From RBG-13-68-16 sp050018455 (GTDB lineage: Bacteria > Acidobacteriota > Thermoanaerobaculia > Thermoanaerobaculales > Thermoanaerobaculaceae): 59,367 nucleotides of DNA. Shown here piece by piece: positions 1-8,799 of this stretch. Numbering within the stretch: position 1 is the stretch's first letter; every line of letters begins with the position of its first letter. The notes under the pieces were generated by a model. It had not been told where the DNA came from. It did not search any database and was given only the letters and a program-made list of their open reading frames with translations. Where the stretch lies: contig JBEKAA010000030.1 of assembly GCA_050018455.1 (NCBI GenBank), positions 1 through 59,367 on the forward strand, written 5' to 3'. A program made the translations under genes and the position numbers.

Positions 1-2
1 TC

Positions 3-110
3 TCCCTGCTCACCAAAGCCATCCCCAACCTCCTTCGCTACCTCACCGACAGCCCCCGCCATCGCAAACGCCGAACCCTCCCCCCGCTCATACTCGGAAA
101 GCAAAGTTAG
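3..110 (+). CDS. C-terminal end of an unidentified protein (partial)
   Basis: An open frame enters from the window edge and stops with TAG at 108-110. The 35 residues end RRTLPPLILGKQS and are rich in Arg, Pro and Leu. The piece is too short to assign a family. The reading frame is plausible because it runs to the edge without a stop, but the other two plus frames are also open here, so coding status is uncertain. It is followed by a repeat, consistent with a gene end. Confidence 0.3.
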   Translation, partial: SLLTKAIPNLLRYLTDSPRHRKRRTLPPLILGKQS

Positions 111-173
111 CGCGTATGCGGGGTTGGGGGTCCAGGAACGGCACCGACAAGGCAACCAAGGCAGGTCCTCGAA

Positions 174-312
174 GCACGGCGTGTAGCCGCGCCACCGCCG
201 TTGGGCCTATCGTAAGGCGCGCGAGCCGGTCGCACCGGAGCGTAGCCGGAGGCTACGTGAGGATGCGAACCGGCGAGCGCAACGCAGCGAGAGGTCCGAC
301 GCCGGCGGCGCC
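174..312. repeat. 139-bp dispersed hairpin repeat, copy 1
   Basis: This stretch aligns without gaps to 42035-42173. Shared blocks are ACGGCGTGTAGCCGCGCC at the left end, a central CGTAGCCGGAGGCTACG hairpin (7-bp arms, 3-nt loop), and AGGTCCGACGCCGGCGGCG followed by CC at the right end (292-312). The right-end 21-bp block also occurs alone at 26755-26775 and 45267-45287. This copy ends 8 bp past the 3' end of the minus-strand gene at 321. Confidence 0.75.
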
Positions 313-320
313 CTGATAGG

Positions 321-935
321 TCACGAAACTCGGCTCAGCCGGATCGACCGGACGATCTCCTCGAACTCGGGACGCACCTTGTCCAAACTCGCGCGCTTGC
401 AGGTCGCCGTCACCAGAAGGCGCTGGTTGTCGGGCCGCGAAAACTGGTACTGCATCGTGACGGTCCCGGCCACGACACCCTCGTATTCGACGTAGAAAGC
501 CTTCAACGACCCGATGTTGCGGCTCTCGCAGCCCTCCACCTTCAAGCCACGCCCGGCGTACTTGGCGAGGAGCCCCGGGTAGGCGTCGCAGGCCTCCCGG
601 ACCCGGTCCGGGGATGCGGCGGCCTGGCCGGGCTTGACCAGGATGTTGATGTTGTCGGCAAACGTCGCATCGCTCGTCGTGCGGTCGAAGAACATCTCGA
701 TCGAACCGTTCTCGACCTTCGCCCTGAGGTCCCTGAGGATGTCTGGGTTGATGTTCCCGACCTTGGGGTCAGGCGCAGCCGCGAGCGCTGCGTCCTCGGC
801 GATCGCCTGTTTGGTCAGGACGAGCCAGTTCTCGGGCACATCGACCGCGAACCCGAACGAACTCCGGTACTCCTTCGCGACTGCGACCGAGGCCACCGCC
901 AGTGCCACGACAGCCGAAACGACTGCTGTTCTCAT
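321..935 (-). CDS. Secreted protein of unknown function
   Basis: 204 residues. The start at 935 is chosen because AAGGAGG lies 5 nt upstream and the next residues, MRTAVVSAVVALAVASVAVA-KE, form a clean signal peptide with an AVA cleavage site; the frame is open further upstream but that part lacks protein character. The mature part opens with a YRSSFGFAVDVPENW stretch, similar in style to PsbP-like or DUF1795 proteins that bind small ligands or lipids. I cannot name a family with confidence. It is likely exported to the periplasm or cell surface, and no partner gene overlaps it. Confidence 0.7.
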   Translation of the reverse strand: MRTAVVSAVVALAVASVAVAKEYRSSFGFAVDVPENWLVLTKQAIAEDAALAAAPDPKVGNINPDILRDLRAKVENGSIEMFFDRTTSDATFADNINILVKPGQAAASPDRVREACDAYPGLLAKYAGRGLKVEGCESRNIGSLKAFYVEYEGVVAGTVTMQYQFSRPDNQRLLVTATCKRASLDKVRPEFEEIVRSIRLSRVS

Positions 936-1168
936 CAAGCCCTCCTTGATGCCGCCGCAAACCGACGTCCGGCGACGCATATTACCTGACGGGTGCCTGC
1001 GGCCTTGACGCCCCTCGGACGATCCTCGCCACGACCTGCCATTGTTGTGGTAAGCGAATATTCGGCCGCGGATATTTCCGGCAGGCCGGAACCGCATCCG
1101 CGAAGGGGCGACTCGACTGTGGGGTCTTGGGCACTAGCAGCGCTGCACCAGTGAAGGGCAGGAGGAGC

Positions 1169-1224
1169 GGGCTCCCTGGGGACAGCAGGAACGCGCCGCC
1201 CCTCAGCCATCCGCCAGGGAGCCC
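1169..1224 (-). terminator. Inverted repeat downstream of the WXXGXW gene
   Basis: Perfect 11-bp arms GGGCTCCCTGG (1169-1179) and CCAGGGAGCCC (1214-1224) are separated by 34 bases, 7 bp past the stop of the minus-strand gene at 1232. There is no T-run on the minus strand, so this is either a weak hairpin terminator or an mRNA 3'-end stabiliser. Confidence 0.35.
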
Positions 1225-1231
1225 GAGGGTC

Positions 1232-1792
1232 TTAGTACTTCTGCCAGTGGCCTCCGGCGAAGCGCCATTCCGCGCCGGCGTGAACCCAGTGAGCGGGCGC
1301 CCAGACGAAGCCGGCCCGATGCTTCTCCCACCGCCCGGAAACCCACTCGAACCCGCCATGCTCCCAGCGCCAGTGGCCGGCGATCCAGAAGTGCTCGACC
1401 GAAGGAGGCGCAGTCATCACCTCGACTCTGGGCGGCGGAGGGACCTGCCTCACGACCACCGACACAAACTCCTTCGGCGGCGCGATCGGAGCCCAATGGC
1501 CGGGCCGGAATACCCACTCGGCCCCCTCTCGCACCCAGTGGGCTCGGACGTACACCTCGCCAGGGCGCGGCGTGACCCAGTCGCCGGCTACCCACACGTG
1601 ATGGCCGCCCTCCCATCCCCAATAGCCACCGACCCAGTAGCAGTCGGGTCCGGGCGGGGCGGGCGGGGTCTCGATCCGAACCAGGGGGGGCGCGACCGTG
1701 AGACGGATCCCCACGGCCACCTGAGCCCTTGCCGCTGAACCGAAGGCGATTGCCATCAGAGCGGTCGCTACGAGAGAATAAGTTCTCGTCAT
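1232..1792 (-). CDS. Secreted WXXGXW-repeat protein
   Basis: 186 residues with a signal peptide (MTRTYSLVATALMAIAFGSAARA-QV). The mature protein is built from tryptophan-rich repeats of the kind WVGGYWGWEGG, WVAGDWV, FRPGHWAP, WIAGHWRWE, WVSGRWEKH, WAPAHWV and FAGGHW. This matches the WXXGXW/YXWGXW repeat families, which are exported beta-rich proteins of unknown role often found in Proteobacteria and Acidobacteriota. A GGGAGG lies 6-7 nt before the ATG. It reads towards the gene at 321 with about 300 bp between them, so it is probably a separate transcript. Confidence 0.8.
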   Translation of the reverse strand: MTRTYSLVATALMAIAFGSAARAQVAVGIRLTVAPPLVRIETPPAPPGPDCYWVGGYWGWEGGHHVWVAGDWVTPRPGEVYVRAHWVREGAEWVFRPGHWAPIAPPKEFVSVVVRQVPPPPRVEVMTAPPSVEHFWIAGHWRWEHGGFEWVSGRWEKHRAGFVWAPAHWVHAGAEWRFAGGHWQKY

Positions 1793-1870
1793 CGCAAATC
1801 CTCCCTTCTGGGATTCTATGACGGTTTGAATCGATTCTGGTTGACGCGGAGCGCGTCGAGGTAAGAACTC

Positions 1871-2557
1871 TCAACGGGCGGGCCGCGGCGTGGCCGCCGG
1901 TGTCGCGCCGGCGTTGGAGGAGCGCTGCAGCAGTTCCTGCAGACGGTGCTGGACCCTGTCCTGGCGTCCCTGCAGGGTGGCGATGTCCGCGCGGACCGAC
2001 TCCAGCACCCGCAACTCCTCGGCCTGCGGCGCGGGGATCTGACGCTCCCGGTTCAACTTCTCCAGCTGGTCCGCAACCACATCGAGCTGCGCCTCGAGAA
2101 ACTGCCGGCTCGCGGGGTCACGAGCCGCGTCGAGCTGCGTCTTGAGATCTTCCTTAGCCTTCGTCAGCTCGGCGGCGAGCAGGCGCTGGTCTTCGTGCTG
2201 GCGCTGGCTCGTCATCAGGCGACCTATCAGCTCCTGCACCAGGGTGAACCTGCGCCACTCTGTGCCGAGGGCGCGAGCGGCGTCACGCTCGGCGACGGTG
2301 ATCTCCTGCACGCGGGCCAGGACGTCGCCCCCCTTGGCCTCGACCTCGGCGAGGGCTTCCTCGAGGCGCTGAAGCGCCTTGGCTCGCACAGCCAGGAACA
2401 TCTGGACGTCGGCCGAGGACAGCATTCCCTGGTCACCTGCTCGGCCGGCCGTGGGAGACGGAGCGTGGCCCGGGGCCGGGACCTCGCCCTTCCCGCATGC
2501 GGCGATGAGGCACGCAAAGGCGGCAACACCCGCGCACATGAGCAGGCCAGCACGCAC
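1871..2557 (-). CDS. Coiled-coil lipoprotein
   Basis: 228 residues. The N-terminus MRAGLLMCAGVAAFACLIAAC is a type II signal with lipobox LIAAC. After a Pro/Ala-rich linker, residues about 45-215 are a charged heptad-like helix (runs such as ALQRLEEALAEVEAK and LEKLNRERQ), predicting a long coiled coil. The tail is Ala/Thr/Pro-rich. It is probably anchored in the inner leaflet of the outer membrane or in the periplasmic face of the inner membrane. It is transcribed divergently from the PEGA kinase, with 60 bp between the starts, so the two may share a control region. No family recognised. Confidence 0.75.
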   Translation of the reverse strand: MRAGLLMCAGVAAFACLIAACGKGEVPAPGHAPSPTAGRAGDQGMLSSADVQMFLAVRAKALQRLEEALAEVEAKGGDVLARVQEITVAERDAARALGTEWRRFTLVQELIGRLMTSQRQHEDQRLLAAELTKAKEDLKTQLDAARDPASRQFLEAQLDVVADQLEKLNRERQIPAPQAEELRVLESVRADIATLQGRQDRVQHRLQELLQRSSNAGATPAATPRPAR

Positions 2558-2617
2558 GAATCAAGCCTAGCATCGCTCGGACGCAAGACGAAACGGCGGT
2601 AGAATATTGAAGGGACG

Positions 2618-4216
2618 ATGACGACGGAGAAGCGCATCGGGAAGTACGAGATCGCCGAGCAGATCGGTATCGGCGGTTTCGGTATCGTCTACAAGGCTTG
2701 GGATCCGTTCATCCAACGCTGGGTGGCCCTCAAGACGTGCAACGCCACCGACACCGAGGGGACCCAGCGTTTCTTCCGCGAAGCCCAGCTCGCCGGCGCG
2801 CTGCAGCACCCGAACATCACGCTCATATTCGATTTCGGGATCGACGGGAAGACGCCGTACTTCGTGCAGGAGTTCCTCAGCGGCACCGATCTCGACGACG
2901 TGCTCGAAACGCGCAAGCTGAGCCTCGACGGGGTGCTCGCCATCCTCCTCCAAGTCTGCGCCGGGCTCGACTTCGCCCACTCGCGCGGGATCGTCCACCG
3001 AGACATCAAGCCCGCCAACGTGCGCGTCCTCGAGGACGGCACCGTCAAGATCATGGACTTCGGTATCGCCAAGTCGCTCGAAGGCGAGTCGCGCCTCACC
3101 CAGACCGGCGTTGCGCTCGGGACCGCCAGCTATCTGGCGCCGGAGCAGCTGTCCGGGAAACCGCTCGACCCGCGAACGGATCTCTTCTCGCTGGGCGTGA
3201 TGGCGTACGAGATGGTCACCGGTACTCGCCCGTTCACAGGGCCCAACCTCTCCAACGTCATCTACCAGATCCTGAACCAGGACCCTGTTCCGCCACGTCA
3301 GCGAAACGCGTCCTGCCCGGAGCGCTTCGAACGCGCGATCCTCAAGGCGCTGGCCAAGGACCCCGCCGATCGTTACGCCTCGGTGCGGGACTTCGCGCAG
3401 GACCTCAAGGAGGTGCTCACGTCGCTTCCCCGGCGTGGGCCACAGCGTCGGAGCGAGACGACCACCGCGATGGTTCGTGAGGAGCTCGCGCGGATCTCGT
3501 CCCTGCCTCGGGACCAGCTCACTGCGGCCACCCAGCTCGCTGCAAGGCCCCTCGACATGGTCCCCACCGCGACGGTTACTCCCGAAGGCGTCGCACCTCG
3601 TGGCCGGCGCGTTCTCGTCGTCGCGGCGCTCGTGGTCTTGGCGGTCGCCGTCGCGGGGTGGTGGTTCCTTTTCGGACCCGGCGCAGGCACCCCGATCGGT
3701 TGGCTCCGGGCCCAGGCGGCCATGCCCACACCCGTTCCTGCCGCGCCTCCGACGCCGGTTCCACCCCCAGCCCCCACCCCGGTGCCGGCGCCGGTCACCG
3801 TGGACGTCGAGCTGTTCGTGGATCCTCCATCGGAGGTGACGGTCGACGGCCGGGCGCTCGGCAAGGTCCAGTCGTCGCAGTTGCGGCTGACGGTCGGAAA
3901 GCACGCGCTCACGCAGAAGATTGCCGGCTATCGCGAGGAATCCCGCGAAATCGAAGTGACCCAGGCCGGGCAGACGGTCACTCTGCACCTGCCGCCGTTC
4001 GGGATCGTCTCCGTCCTGAACGACTTCAACGTGGCGATACAGGGCGCGAAGGTCTTCCTCGACGGCAAGCTCCTGGGAGCGCTGCCGGTGCGCGACCGCA
4101 AGGTCGAGGCGGGCCCCCACGAGATCAAGGTGACGTGGCCCGATGGGTCGGAGTACCGCGAAGCGACCGAGGTCGGCGCCGCGAGCTCGCTGACCCGGGT
4201 CGTGCGCCCGCAGTAG
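2618..4216 (+). CDS. Transmembrane Ser/Thr protein kinase with PEGA domains
   Basis: 532 residues. The kinase domain covers residues 5-265 with all key motifs: glycine loop GIGGFGIVYKAWD, VALKT lysine, HRDIKPANV catalytic loop, DFGIAKS, and APEQL. A single membrane segment at about 328-350 (VVAALVVLAVAVAGWWFLF) is followed by a Pro-rich linker. Two PEGA-type beta domains follow (about 390-455 with VDPPSEVTVDGRALG, and about 460-530 with GAKVFLDGKLLG). This is a PknB-like receptor kinase with an extracytoplasmic PEGA sensor. AAGGG precedes the ATG, and a TAGAAT -10-like hexamer lies at 2600-2605 without a good -35. The TPR gene 38 bp downstream may be co-transcribed. Confidence 0.93.
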   Translation: MTTEKRIGKYEIAEQIGIGGFGIVYKAWDPFIQRWVALKTCNATDTEGTQRFFREAQLAGALQHPNITLIFDFGIDGKTPYFVQEFLSGTDLDDVLETRKLSLDGVLAILLQVCAGLDFAHSRGIVHRDIKPANVRVLEDGTVKIMDFGIAKSLEGESRLTQTGVALGTASYLAPEQLSGKPLDPRTDLFSLGVMAYEMVTGTRPFTGPNLSNVIYQILNQDPVPPRQRNASCPERFERAILKALAKDPADRYASVRDFAQDLKEVLTSLPRRGPQRRSETTTAMVREELARISSLPRDQLTAATQLAARPLDMVPTATVTPEGVAPRGRRVLVVAALVVLAVAVAGWWFLFGPGAGTPIGWLRAQAAMPTPVPAAPPTPVPPPAPTPVPAPVTVDVELFVDPPSEVTVDGRALGKVQSSQLRLTVGKHALTQKIAGYREESREIEVTQAGQTVTLHLPPFGIVSVLNDFNVAIQGAKVFLDGKLLGALPVRDRKVEAGPHEIKVTWPDGSEYREATEVGAASSLTRVVRPQ

Positions 4217-4254
4217 CTTTCCCCGTTTCCGCCTTTTCTTGTTAGACTTCAATC

Positions 4255-5880
4255 ATGCGCTCACTCGCCGCGGTGGTGGTGTTGCTGCTCGGTGCAGGGA
4301 TTGCCTGGTCTCAGGACACGCTCTCCGAGGCCGACAAAGCGTTCCGAAACGCAGATTTCAAGGGGGCAGCCAAGCTCTACGCGACCGCCGCCGACAACGA
4401 GGGTGACGCGGCAAAGCGGGCCGACATCCGGATCAAGCTCGCCGTGACCTACCTCAACATGAAGAGCCGCACCAAGGCCGAAGAGACCGTCGCGGCGGCG
4501 CTCAAAGACAACCCGCAGCTCGAACTCGTCCCGGACTTCTACACGACCGATTTCCTCGCCTTCGTGTCTCGGGTCAGGGCGAAGCTCGCCGCGGCCCCGC
4601 CCGCACCACCGACGCCCGCGCGCACACCCCCCCCCAGCTCGCTCGCCCAGATTCGCCAGCGGCTCTCACAGGCGACCGACAACGCCGGCATCGAGGCGCT
4701 GCTGCCGAGCATCGAGGCGCTGGAGGCGTCGGTTCCGGTTGTCCAGCTCTCCGAGGTGCTGGATCTCAAAGCGGACACGCTCGACCGCCTCGGCCGCACC
4801 GGCGATGCGTTCGAGCTTCGCGGTCGTGTGGCCGGGATGAGAGCGACGGCGCAAGCCTCGCCCGGAACGGCCCCGGTGCCTCTGGAGGCTCTCCTCGAGG
4901 CTCGTAGGTTGCTCGCGGCGGATCGTCCCGCAGACGCGATCTCGCTCCTCCATGGGGTTCTCGCCGCCGCGCCCTCGTGCGTGCCGGCGTTCGAGGTGCT
5001 CGCCGAGGCCTACATGAACGCAGGCAAGCTCGACGACGCCTACGAAGCCCTGCGGACGGCCCTGCTCGGGAATCAGAAAGCCGAGCTGTTCCTGTCGCTC
5101 GGCGAGGTGGAGCTCAAGCGCAACCGCTTGACCGGGGCCCGCGACGCCCTCCGGCGTGCAGTCGAGATCGACGGCGGCAACGACCGTGCGTGGGCCGCCC
5201 TCGGTTTGCTTGCCGCCCGCATGGGCGACATTTCCTCGGCACGCGAAGCGCTCGACAAGGCTCTCGCCTCGAACGGAATGTTGTTCGAGGCGCGCGTGGT
5301 ACGCGCCGAGATCGCGCTCGCCGATGGTCACCCGAGCGAGGCATTGGGCCACCTCCAGCGGGCACTGCAGGTCAAGCCCGACGAACCCTGGGCCACCGGC
5401 TGGCTCGGAGCGACGTACCTGGCGAGCGGGAACGCCGCCGGCGCCGCCGAGAAGCTCGCTGTCGCGGTCAAGGCCAACCTGAGCCAGTTCTCGCTGGCAC
5501 TGGCCGAAGCGCAGCGACGCTCGGGCAGGGTCGACGACGCCCTCGCGACGCTCGCGGCCGCAAAGGGAGACGACACCACCATCCGCCTGCTGCGTGCCCG
5601 GTGCCTTCTCGACGCCGGCCGGCCGTCCGAGGCACAGACCCTCCTCACCGACCTCGCGGCGACCAACCCCGAGAGCGTCGAGGCCCGCTACATGCTCGGA
5701 TGCTCGTTCCACGCGCAGCGGCAGTGGGCCTCGGCCGCGCAGGAGCTTGCCAAAGCCGCCTCGATGCCCAAGGCCTCGGAAACCGTCAAGGAAGGGGCCC
5801 GGCTCTCCGAGGCGACGCGACGCGCCCAGGAGATCCTGGACTCGGCACTCACTCCGCCGGCGCTGCCGGCGCACCGCTGA
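4255..5880 (+). CDS. Exported TPR-repeat protein
   Basis: 541 residues with a signal peptide (MRSLAAVVVLLLGAGIAWS-QD). After an N-terminal helical unit and a Pro/Ala linker near 105-125, residues about 205-520 form tandem tetratricopeptide repeats; examples begin LLHGVLAAAPSCVPAFEVLAE, AWAALGLLAARMGDISSAREAL and ATGWLGATYLASGNAAGAAEKL. TPRs mediate protein-protein contact. The protein lies just downstream of the PEGA kinase, so it could be a periplasmic partner or a target (inference). Its 3' end overlaps the convergent Nudix gene by 32 bp. Confidence 0.85.
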   Translation: MRSLAAVVVLLLGAGIAWSQDTLSEADKAFRNADFKGAAKLYATAADNEGDAAKRADIRIKLAVTYLNMKSRTKAEETVAAALKDNPQLELVPDFYTTDFLAFVSRVRAKLAAAPPAPPTPARTPPPSSLAQIRQRLSQATDNAGIEALLPSIEALEASVPVVQLSEVLDLKADTLDRLGRTGDAFELRGRVAGMRATAQASPGTAPVPLEALLEARRLLAADRPADAISLLHGVLAAAPSCVPAFEVLAEAYMNAGKLDDAYEALRTALLGNQKAELFLSLGEVELKRNRLTGARDALRRAVEIDGGNDRAWAALGLLAARMGDISSAREALDKALASNGMLFEARVVRAEIALADGHPSEALGHLQRALQVKPDEPWATGWLGATYLASGNAAGAAEKLAVAVKANLSQFSLALAEAQRRSGRVDDALATLAAAKGDDTTIRLLRARCLLDAGRPSEAQTLLTDLAATNPESVEARYMLGCSFHAQRQWASAAQELAKAASMPKASETVKEGARLSEATRRAQEILDSALTPPALPAHR

Positions 5881-6430
5881 GGCGCGACACCAGGTCGGAC
5901 ACGATACGCGCGGTGGCGCCCCAGACGCGATGGCCGCGGTAGTGAAAGACCGGTGACGCGATGCGCTCGCCGGCCACGACGAGTTCCTCGGTTTCCGTCG
6001 CCTCGGGGTTCGCAAGGTAGGCGAAAGGCACCGGCACAACGGCCTCGACCTCCTCGGCCGACGGCCGCAGAACCAGCGGGTACGGCAGCGCCCCCACCAC
6101 GGGGGAGATCGCGAATCCGGTCGGCGTCAAGACGTCGTCGAGCTGCCCGAGCATGAGCACGACCGACGGGTCCAAGCCGAGCTCCTCGCCGGCCTCGCGC
6201 AGCGCGGTTGCGACCTCGTCCTCGTCCCCATCCTGACGCACGCCGCCCGGGAACGCGTACTGGCCGCCATGGTTCGGGAGCGATCGCGAGCGACGCGTCA
6301 GCACGACCCACAGGCTGCCACCGGCGACGTAGAGCGGCACGAGCACCACGGACTCCCTCTGTCCCTCGGCGGGCGGCCGACGCCTCACCGGCCTCGCCGC
6401 AAGCAGCCGCTCCACCTCCTCAAGCCACAT
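5849..6430 (-). CDS. Nudix hydrolase, CoA-pyrophosphatase type
   Basis: 193 residues. It carries the CoA-pyrophosphatase signature upstream of the Nudix box, VLTRRSRSLPNHGGQYAFPGG (residues about 44-63), and the Nudix box itself ending LREAGEELGL. Members of this group hydrolyse CoA, acyl-CoA or oxidised CoA to 3',5'-ADP and phosphopantetheine. Length is normal for the family. The start overlaps the end of the glycosyltransferase gene by 11 bp, so translation is probably coupled and it is the last gene of the prfB-containing operon. The stop overlaps the convergent TPR gene. Confidence 0.88.
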   Translation of the reverse strand: MWLEEVERLLAARPVRRRPPAEGQRESVVLVPLYVAGGSLWVVLTRRSRSLPNHGGQYAFPGGVRQDGDEDEVATALREAGEELGLDPSVVLMLGQLDDVLTPTGFAISPVVGALPYPLVLRPSAEEVEAVVPVPFAYLANPEATETEELVVAGERIASPVFHYRGHRVWGATARIVSDLVSRLSGAPAAPAE

Positions 6431-7658
6431 CCGTCATCTCTGCGACGGCCGCGAGCGTCGCCGCGGCGGCCCGGCCGGGCTCGTGCCCGCCGCGCTGCCA
6501 GGCGTCCTTCGCTGCCGCCCTTGAAGAGCCCCGCGCCTCCTCGCTCCCGGCGAGCATGGCGGCGACGCGGACGAGATCGGAGATCCCGGCCGATCCCGGC
6601 GAGACGCGCGGCGCCGCCGACACCGGCATCTCGAGGAACTGGCGATACCCCGCCACGGCGGCGGGAGTGCCCGCCGCGAGAAAGCGCAGCACCGCCGCCG
6701 AGGTCTCGCCGGCCGTCGGGTAGCGCGGCACGAGCCCGAGGTCGGCCGCGCCCAAGATCCCGCCGAGATCCTCGGGCGTGGCGTAACCCCATATCCGCGC
6801 ACGCTCCGCGAGACCGGCAGCGGCGACCGCCGCCTCGAGGGCGCTCCGCTCACTCCCCTCGCCGACCATCGCGAGCCTTGCCGACACCCCGATCTCCCCG
6901 AGGGCGACGAGGCTTCGAAGCACGACGTCCAGACCCTTCGCGCGCGTCAGGAAACCGAGGTGGACCATCAGCAGGTCGCCCGACGCCACGCCGAGTCGTG
7001 CACGCCAGACGTCGCGGTCGCCGGAAGGAAGCTCCCCGACCGCGAGCGGCACGCACCGCACCGGAAGGTCGGGGCACGCCCGCGTCACGTCCGCCGCCGC
7101 CTGCCGGTTGTGAACGATCACTCCGGAGGCGTGGCGAAGGTACGCGCGGCGGGCCGGGAACATGAACGGATCGAGCCATCCCGCGTAGCCCCAGCGACGA
7201 CCGAGGGCCATCGCCGCCCCACCCGGACCCTCCGCCTCGGCGAGTTCGGTCGCAAAGCGGGTCCAGTTCCCGTCGTCCGCGGCCTCCTCCACCAGCAGGT
7301 GATGCAGCACGCTGTCGTGGAGCACCACGATGCCGCCCGAAGCGCGAAGCCGCCGCGCCACCCACAGATGGAAGGGGTTGTTGCCGAGGTGCAGGAGCGG
7401 CACGAAGCCTGCCGGCGTCGGCGCATCGTGAGGGAGCGACGCGAGGCCCGCGAGCCAGCGCTCCCCTGCCGGAGGCTCCCAACCCGGCGGTTCGAGCAGC
7501 GCGACTTCCGTCGCGCCGGCAAGGTGCGGCAGGATCTCGGCCGCGTAGTCCGCCACCCCCGACCGGATCGGCGGCAGCGGCGAGCCCCAGAGGATACGGG
7601 GGCCGGGGTCAGTACCCTGCACTCCTCCGGCCTGACGCGGTGGATGGGTCACCGTCAC
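6420..7658 (-). CDS. Glycosyltransferase, GT4-like
   Basis: 412 residues, starting at a GTG that overlaps the prfB stop in a GTGA junction. The N-terminal half opens with LWGSPLPPIRSGVADYAAEILPHL, typical of GT-B glycosyltransferases that begin with a glycine-rich donor loop. The C-terminal half has MVHLGFLTRAKGLDVVLRS, MVGEGSERSAL and a degenerate E-x7-E region near LGLVPRYPTAGETSAAVLRFLAAGTP. The family transfers sugars from nucleotide donors to lipids, glycans or proteins; the substrate cannot be read from sequence. It is cytoplasmic or membrane-associated. The upstream frame is open but reads antisense-like sequence over prfB. Confidence 0.85.
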   Translation of the reverse strand: MTVTHPPRQAGGVQGTDPGPRILWGSPLPPIRSGVADYAAEILPHLAGATEVALLEPPGWEPPAGERWLAGLASLPHDAPTPAGFVPLLHLGNNPFHLWVARRLRASGGIVVLHDSVLHHLLVEEAADDGNWTRFATELAEAEGPGGAAMALGRRWGYAGWLDPFMFPARRAYLRHASGVIVHNRQAAADVTRACPDLPVRCVPLAVGELPSGDRDVWRARLGVASGDLLMVHLGFLTRAKGLDVVLRSLVALGEIGVSARLAMVGEGSERSALEAAVAAAGLAERARIWGYATPEDLGGILGAADLGLVPRYPTAGETSAAVLRFLAAGTPAAVAGYRQFLEMPVSAAPRVSPGSAGISDLVRVAAMLAGSEEARGSSRAAAKDAWQRGGHEPGRAAAATLAAVAEMTDVA

Positions 7659-8762
7659 CCCTCGTGACCCGCCTGCGCCTGCTGCTTCAGGTACGCCTCG
7701 ATGAAGCCGTCGAGGTCGCCGTCGAGCACCCGGTCCGCGTCCCCCACCTCGTGGCCGGTGCGCAGGTCTTTCACCATCCGGTACGGCTGCAGCACGTAGG
7801 AGCGGATCTGGTTCCCCCAGGAGATGTCCTTCTTCGCCCCCTTGATCTTGTCGAGCTCCTCTTCCTTCTTGCGGCGCTCGATCTCGAACAGGCGGGCCCG
7901 CAGCACCTTCATGGCCTGGGCAAGGTTCTTGATCTGGGAGCGCTCGTTCTGGCACGACACCACGATCCCGGTGGGCAGGTGCGTGAGGCGCACAGCGGAG
8001 TACGTCGTGTTGACGCCCTGGCCGCCCGGTCCCGACGAGCAGAATCGATCGATCCGGATGTCCTTGTCGTCGAGGTTGACCTCGACCTCCTCGTCCACCT
8101 CGGGATAGGTCTGAACGGAAGCGAACGAGGTGTGGCGCCTACCCTGCGAGTCGAACGGCGAGATGCGCACCAAACGGTGTACGCCGCTCTCCGCCTTGAG
8201 GTACCCGTAGGCGTACTCGCCCTTGATCAGCACCGTGGCCGACTTGATCCCCGCTTCCTCGGCGTCCTGCGTGTCCAGCACCTCCGCCCCGAGCCCCCGT
8301 CGCTCGCACCATTTGAGGTACATTCGGAGCAGCATCTGCGCCCAGTCCGCCGACTCGGTGCCGCCCGCCCCGGGGTGTACCTCGAGGTACGCGTTGTTGA
8401 CGTCGTACTCGCCGGTCATCTTGGTCTCGAGCTCGATCCGTTCGAGCTTGGGCTCGACGCGCGCCAGCGTCGCCCTGAGCTCCTCCTCGCCGGTGGGATC
8501 CTCCCGGACGAGTTCGAGCAGGACTTCGATCTCCTCGACGGCCTCCGCCAGGAAACGGTCGTTGGCCAGCTTGGCCTCGAGGCCGCGCTGCCGGCGCATC
8601 ACCTCCTTGGCGTGTTCCTGGTTGTTCCAGAAGTCGCCGCGCTGGGTCTCTTCCGAGATCGTGTTCAGCTCGGACTGCAGGCGGGACGCGTCAAAGGTAC
8701 CCCCGCACGCTCACCAGCGTGTCGCGGACCTGCTGCGCGCGGCTCATGACCTCTTCGAGCAC
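7655..8762 (-). CDS. prfB: Peptide chain release factor 2 (programmed frameshift)
   Basis: 368 residues after a +1 frameshift. The zero frame runs from GTG at 8762 (AAGGAGG four nt upstream) for 23 codons, ending ...VRGYL and TGA at 8691-8693. Skipping one base continues as DASRLQSELNTIS... to 7655. The second part contains the class I GGQ motif (SSGPGGQGVNTTYSAVR) and the tripeptide anticodon region SPFDSQGRRHTSF, which includes the RF2-type SPF. RF2 ends translation at UGA and UAA, and the in-frame UGA gives autoregulation. It sits 37 bp downstream of lnt in a probable operon. Confidence 0.95.
8690..8704 (-). promoter_or_regulatory. prfB programmed +1 ribosomal frameshift site
   Basis: Read on the minus strand this is GGGGG TAC CTT TGA C. 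The G-run acts as the internal Shine-Dalgarno-like sequence three nt before CTT, the slippery codon, followed by the in-frame UGA and C. This is the classical RF2 autoregulatory layout. Low RF2 lets the ribosome slip from CTT to TTT and read on in the +1 frame. Confidence 0.93.
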
Positions 8763-8799
8763 GATGCCTCCTTGGGGAGACCGGCGCGACCAGGCCAGA

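Noticed and set aside
8603..8762. A separate small gene or a sequencing error in front of prfB
   Set aside because: The reading-frame break is exactly at the known RF2 frameshift signal, so it is programmed.
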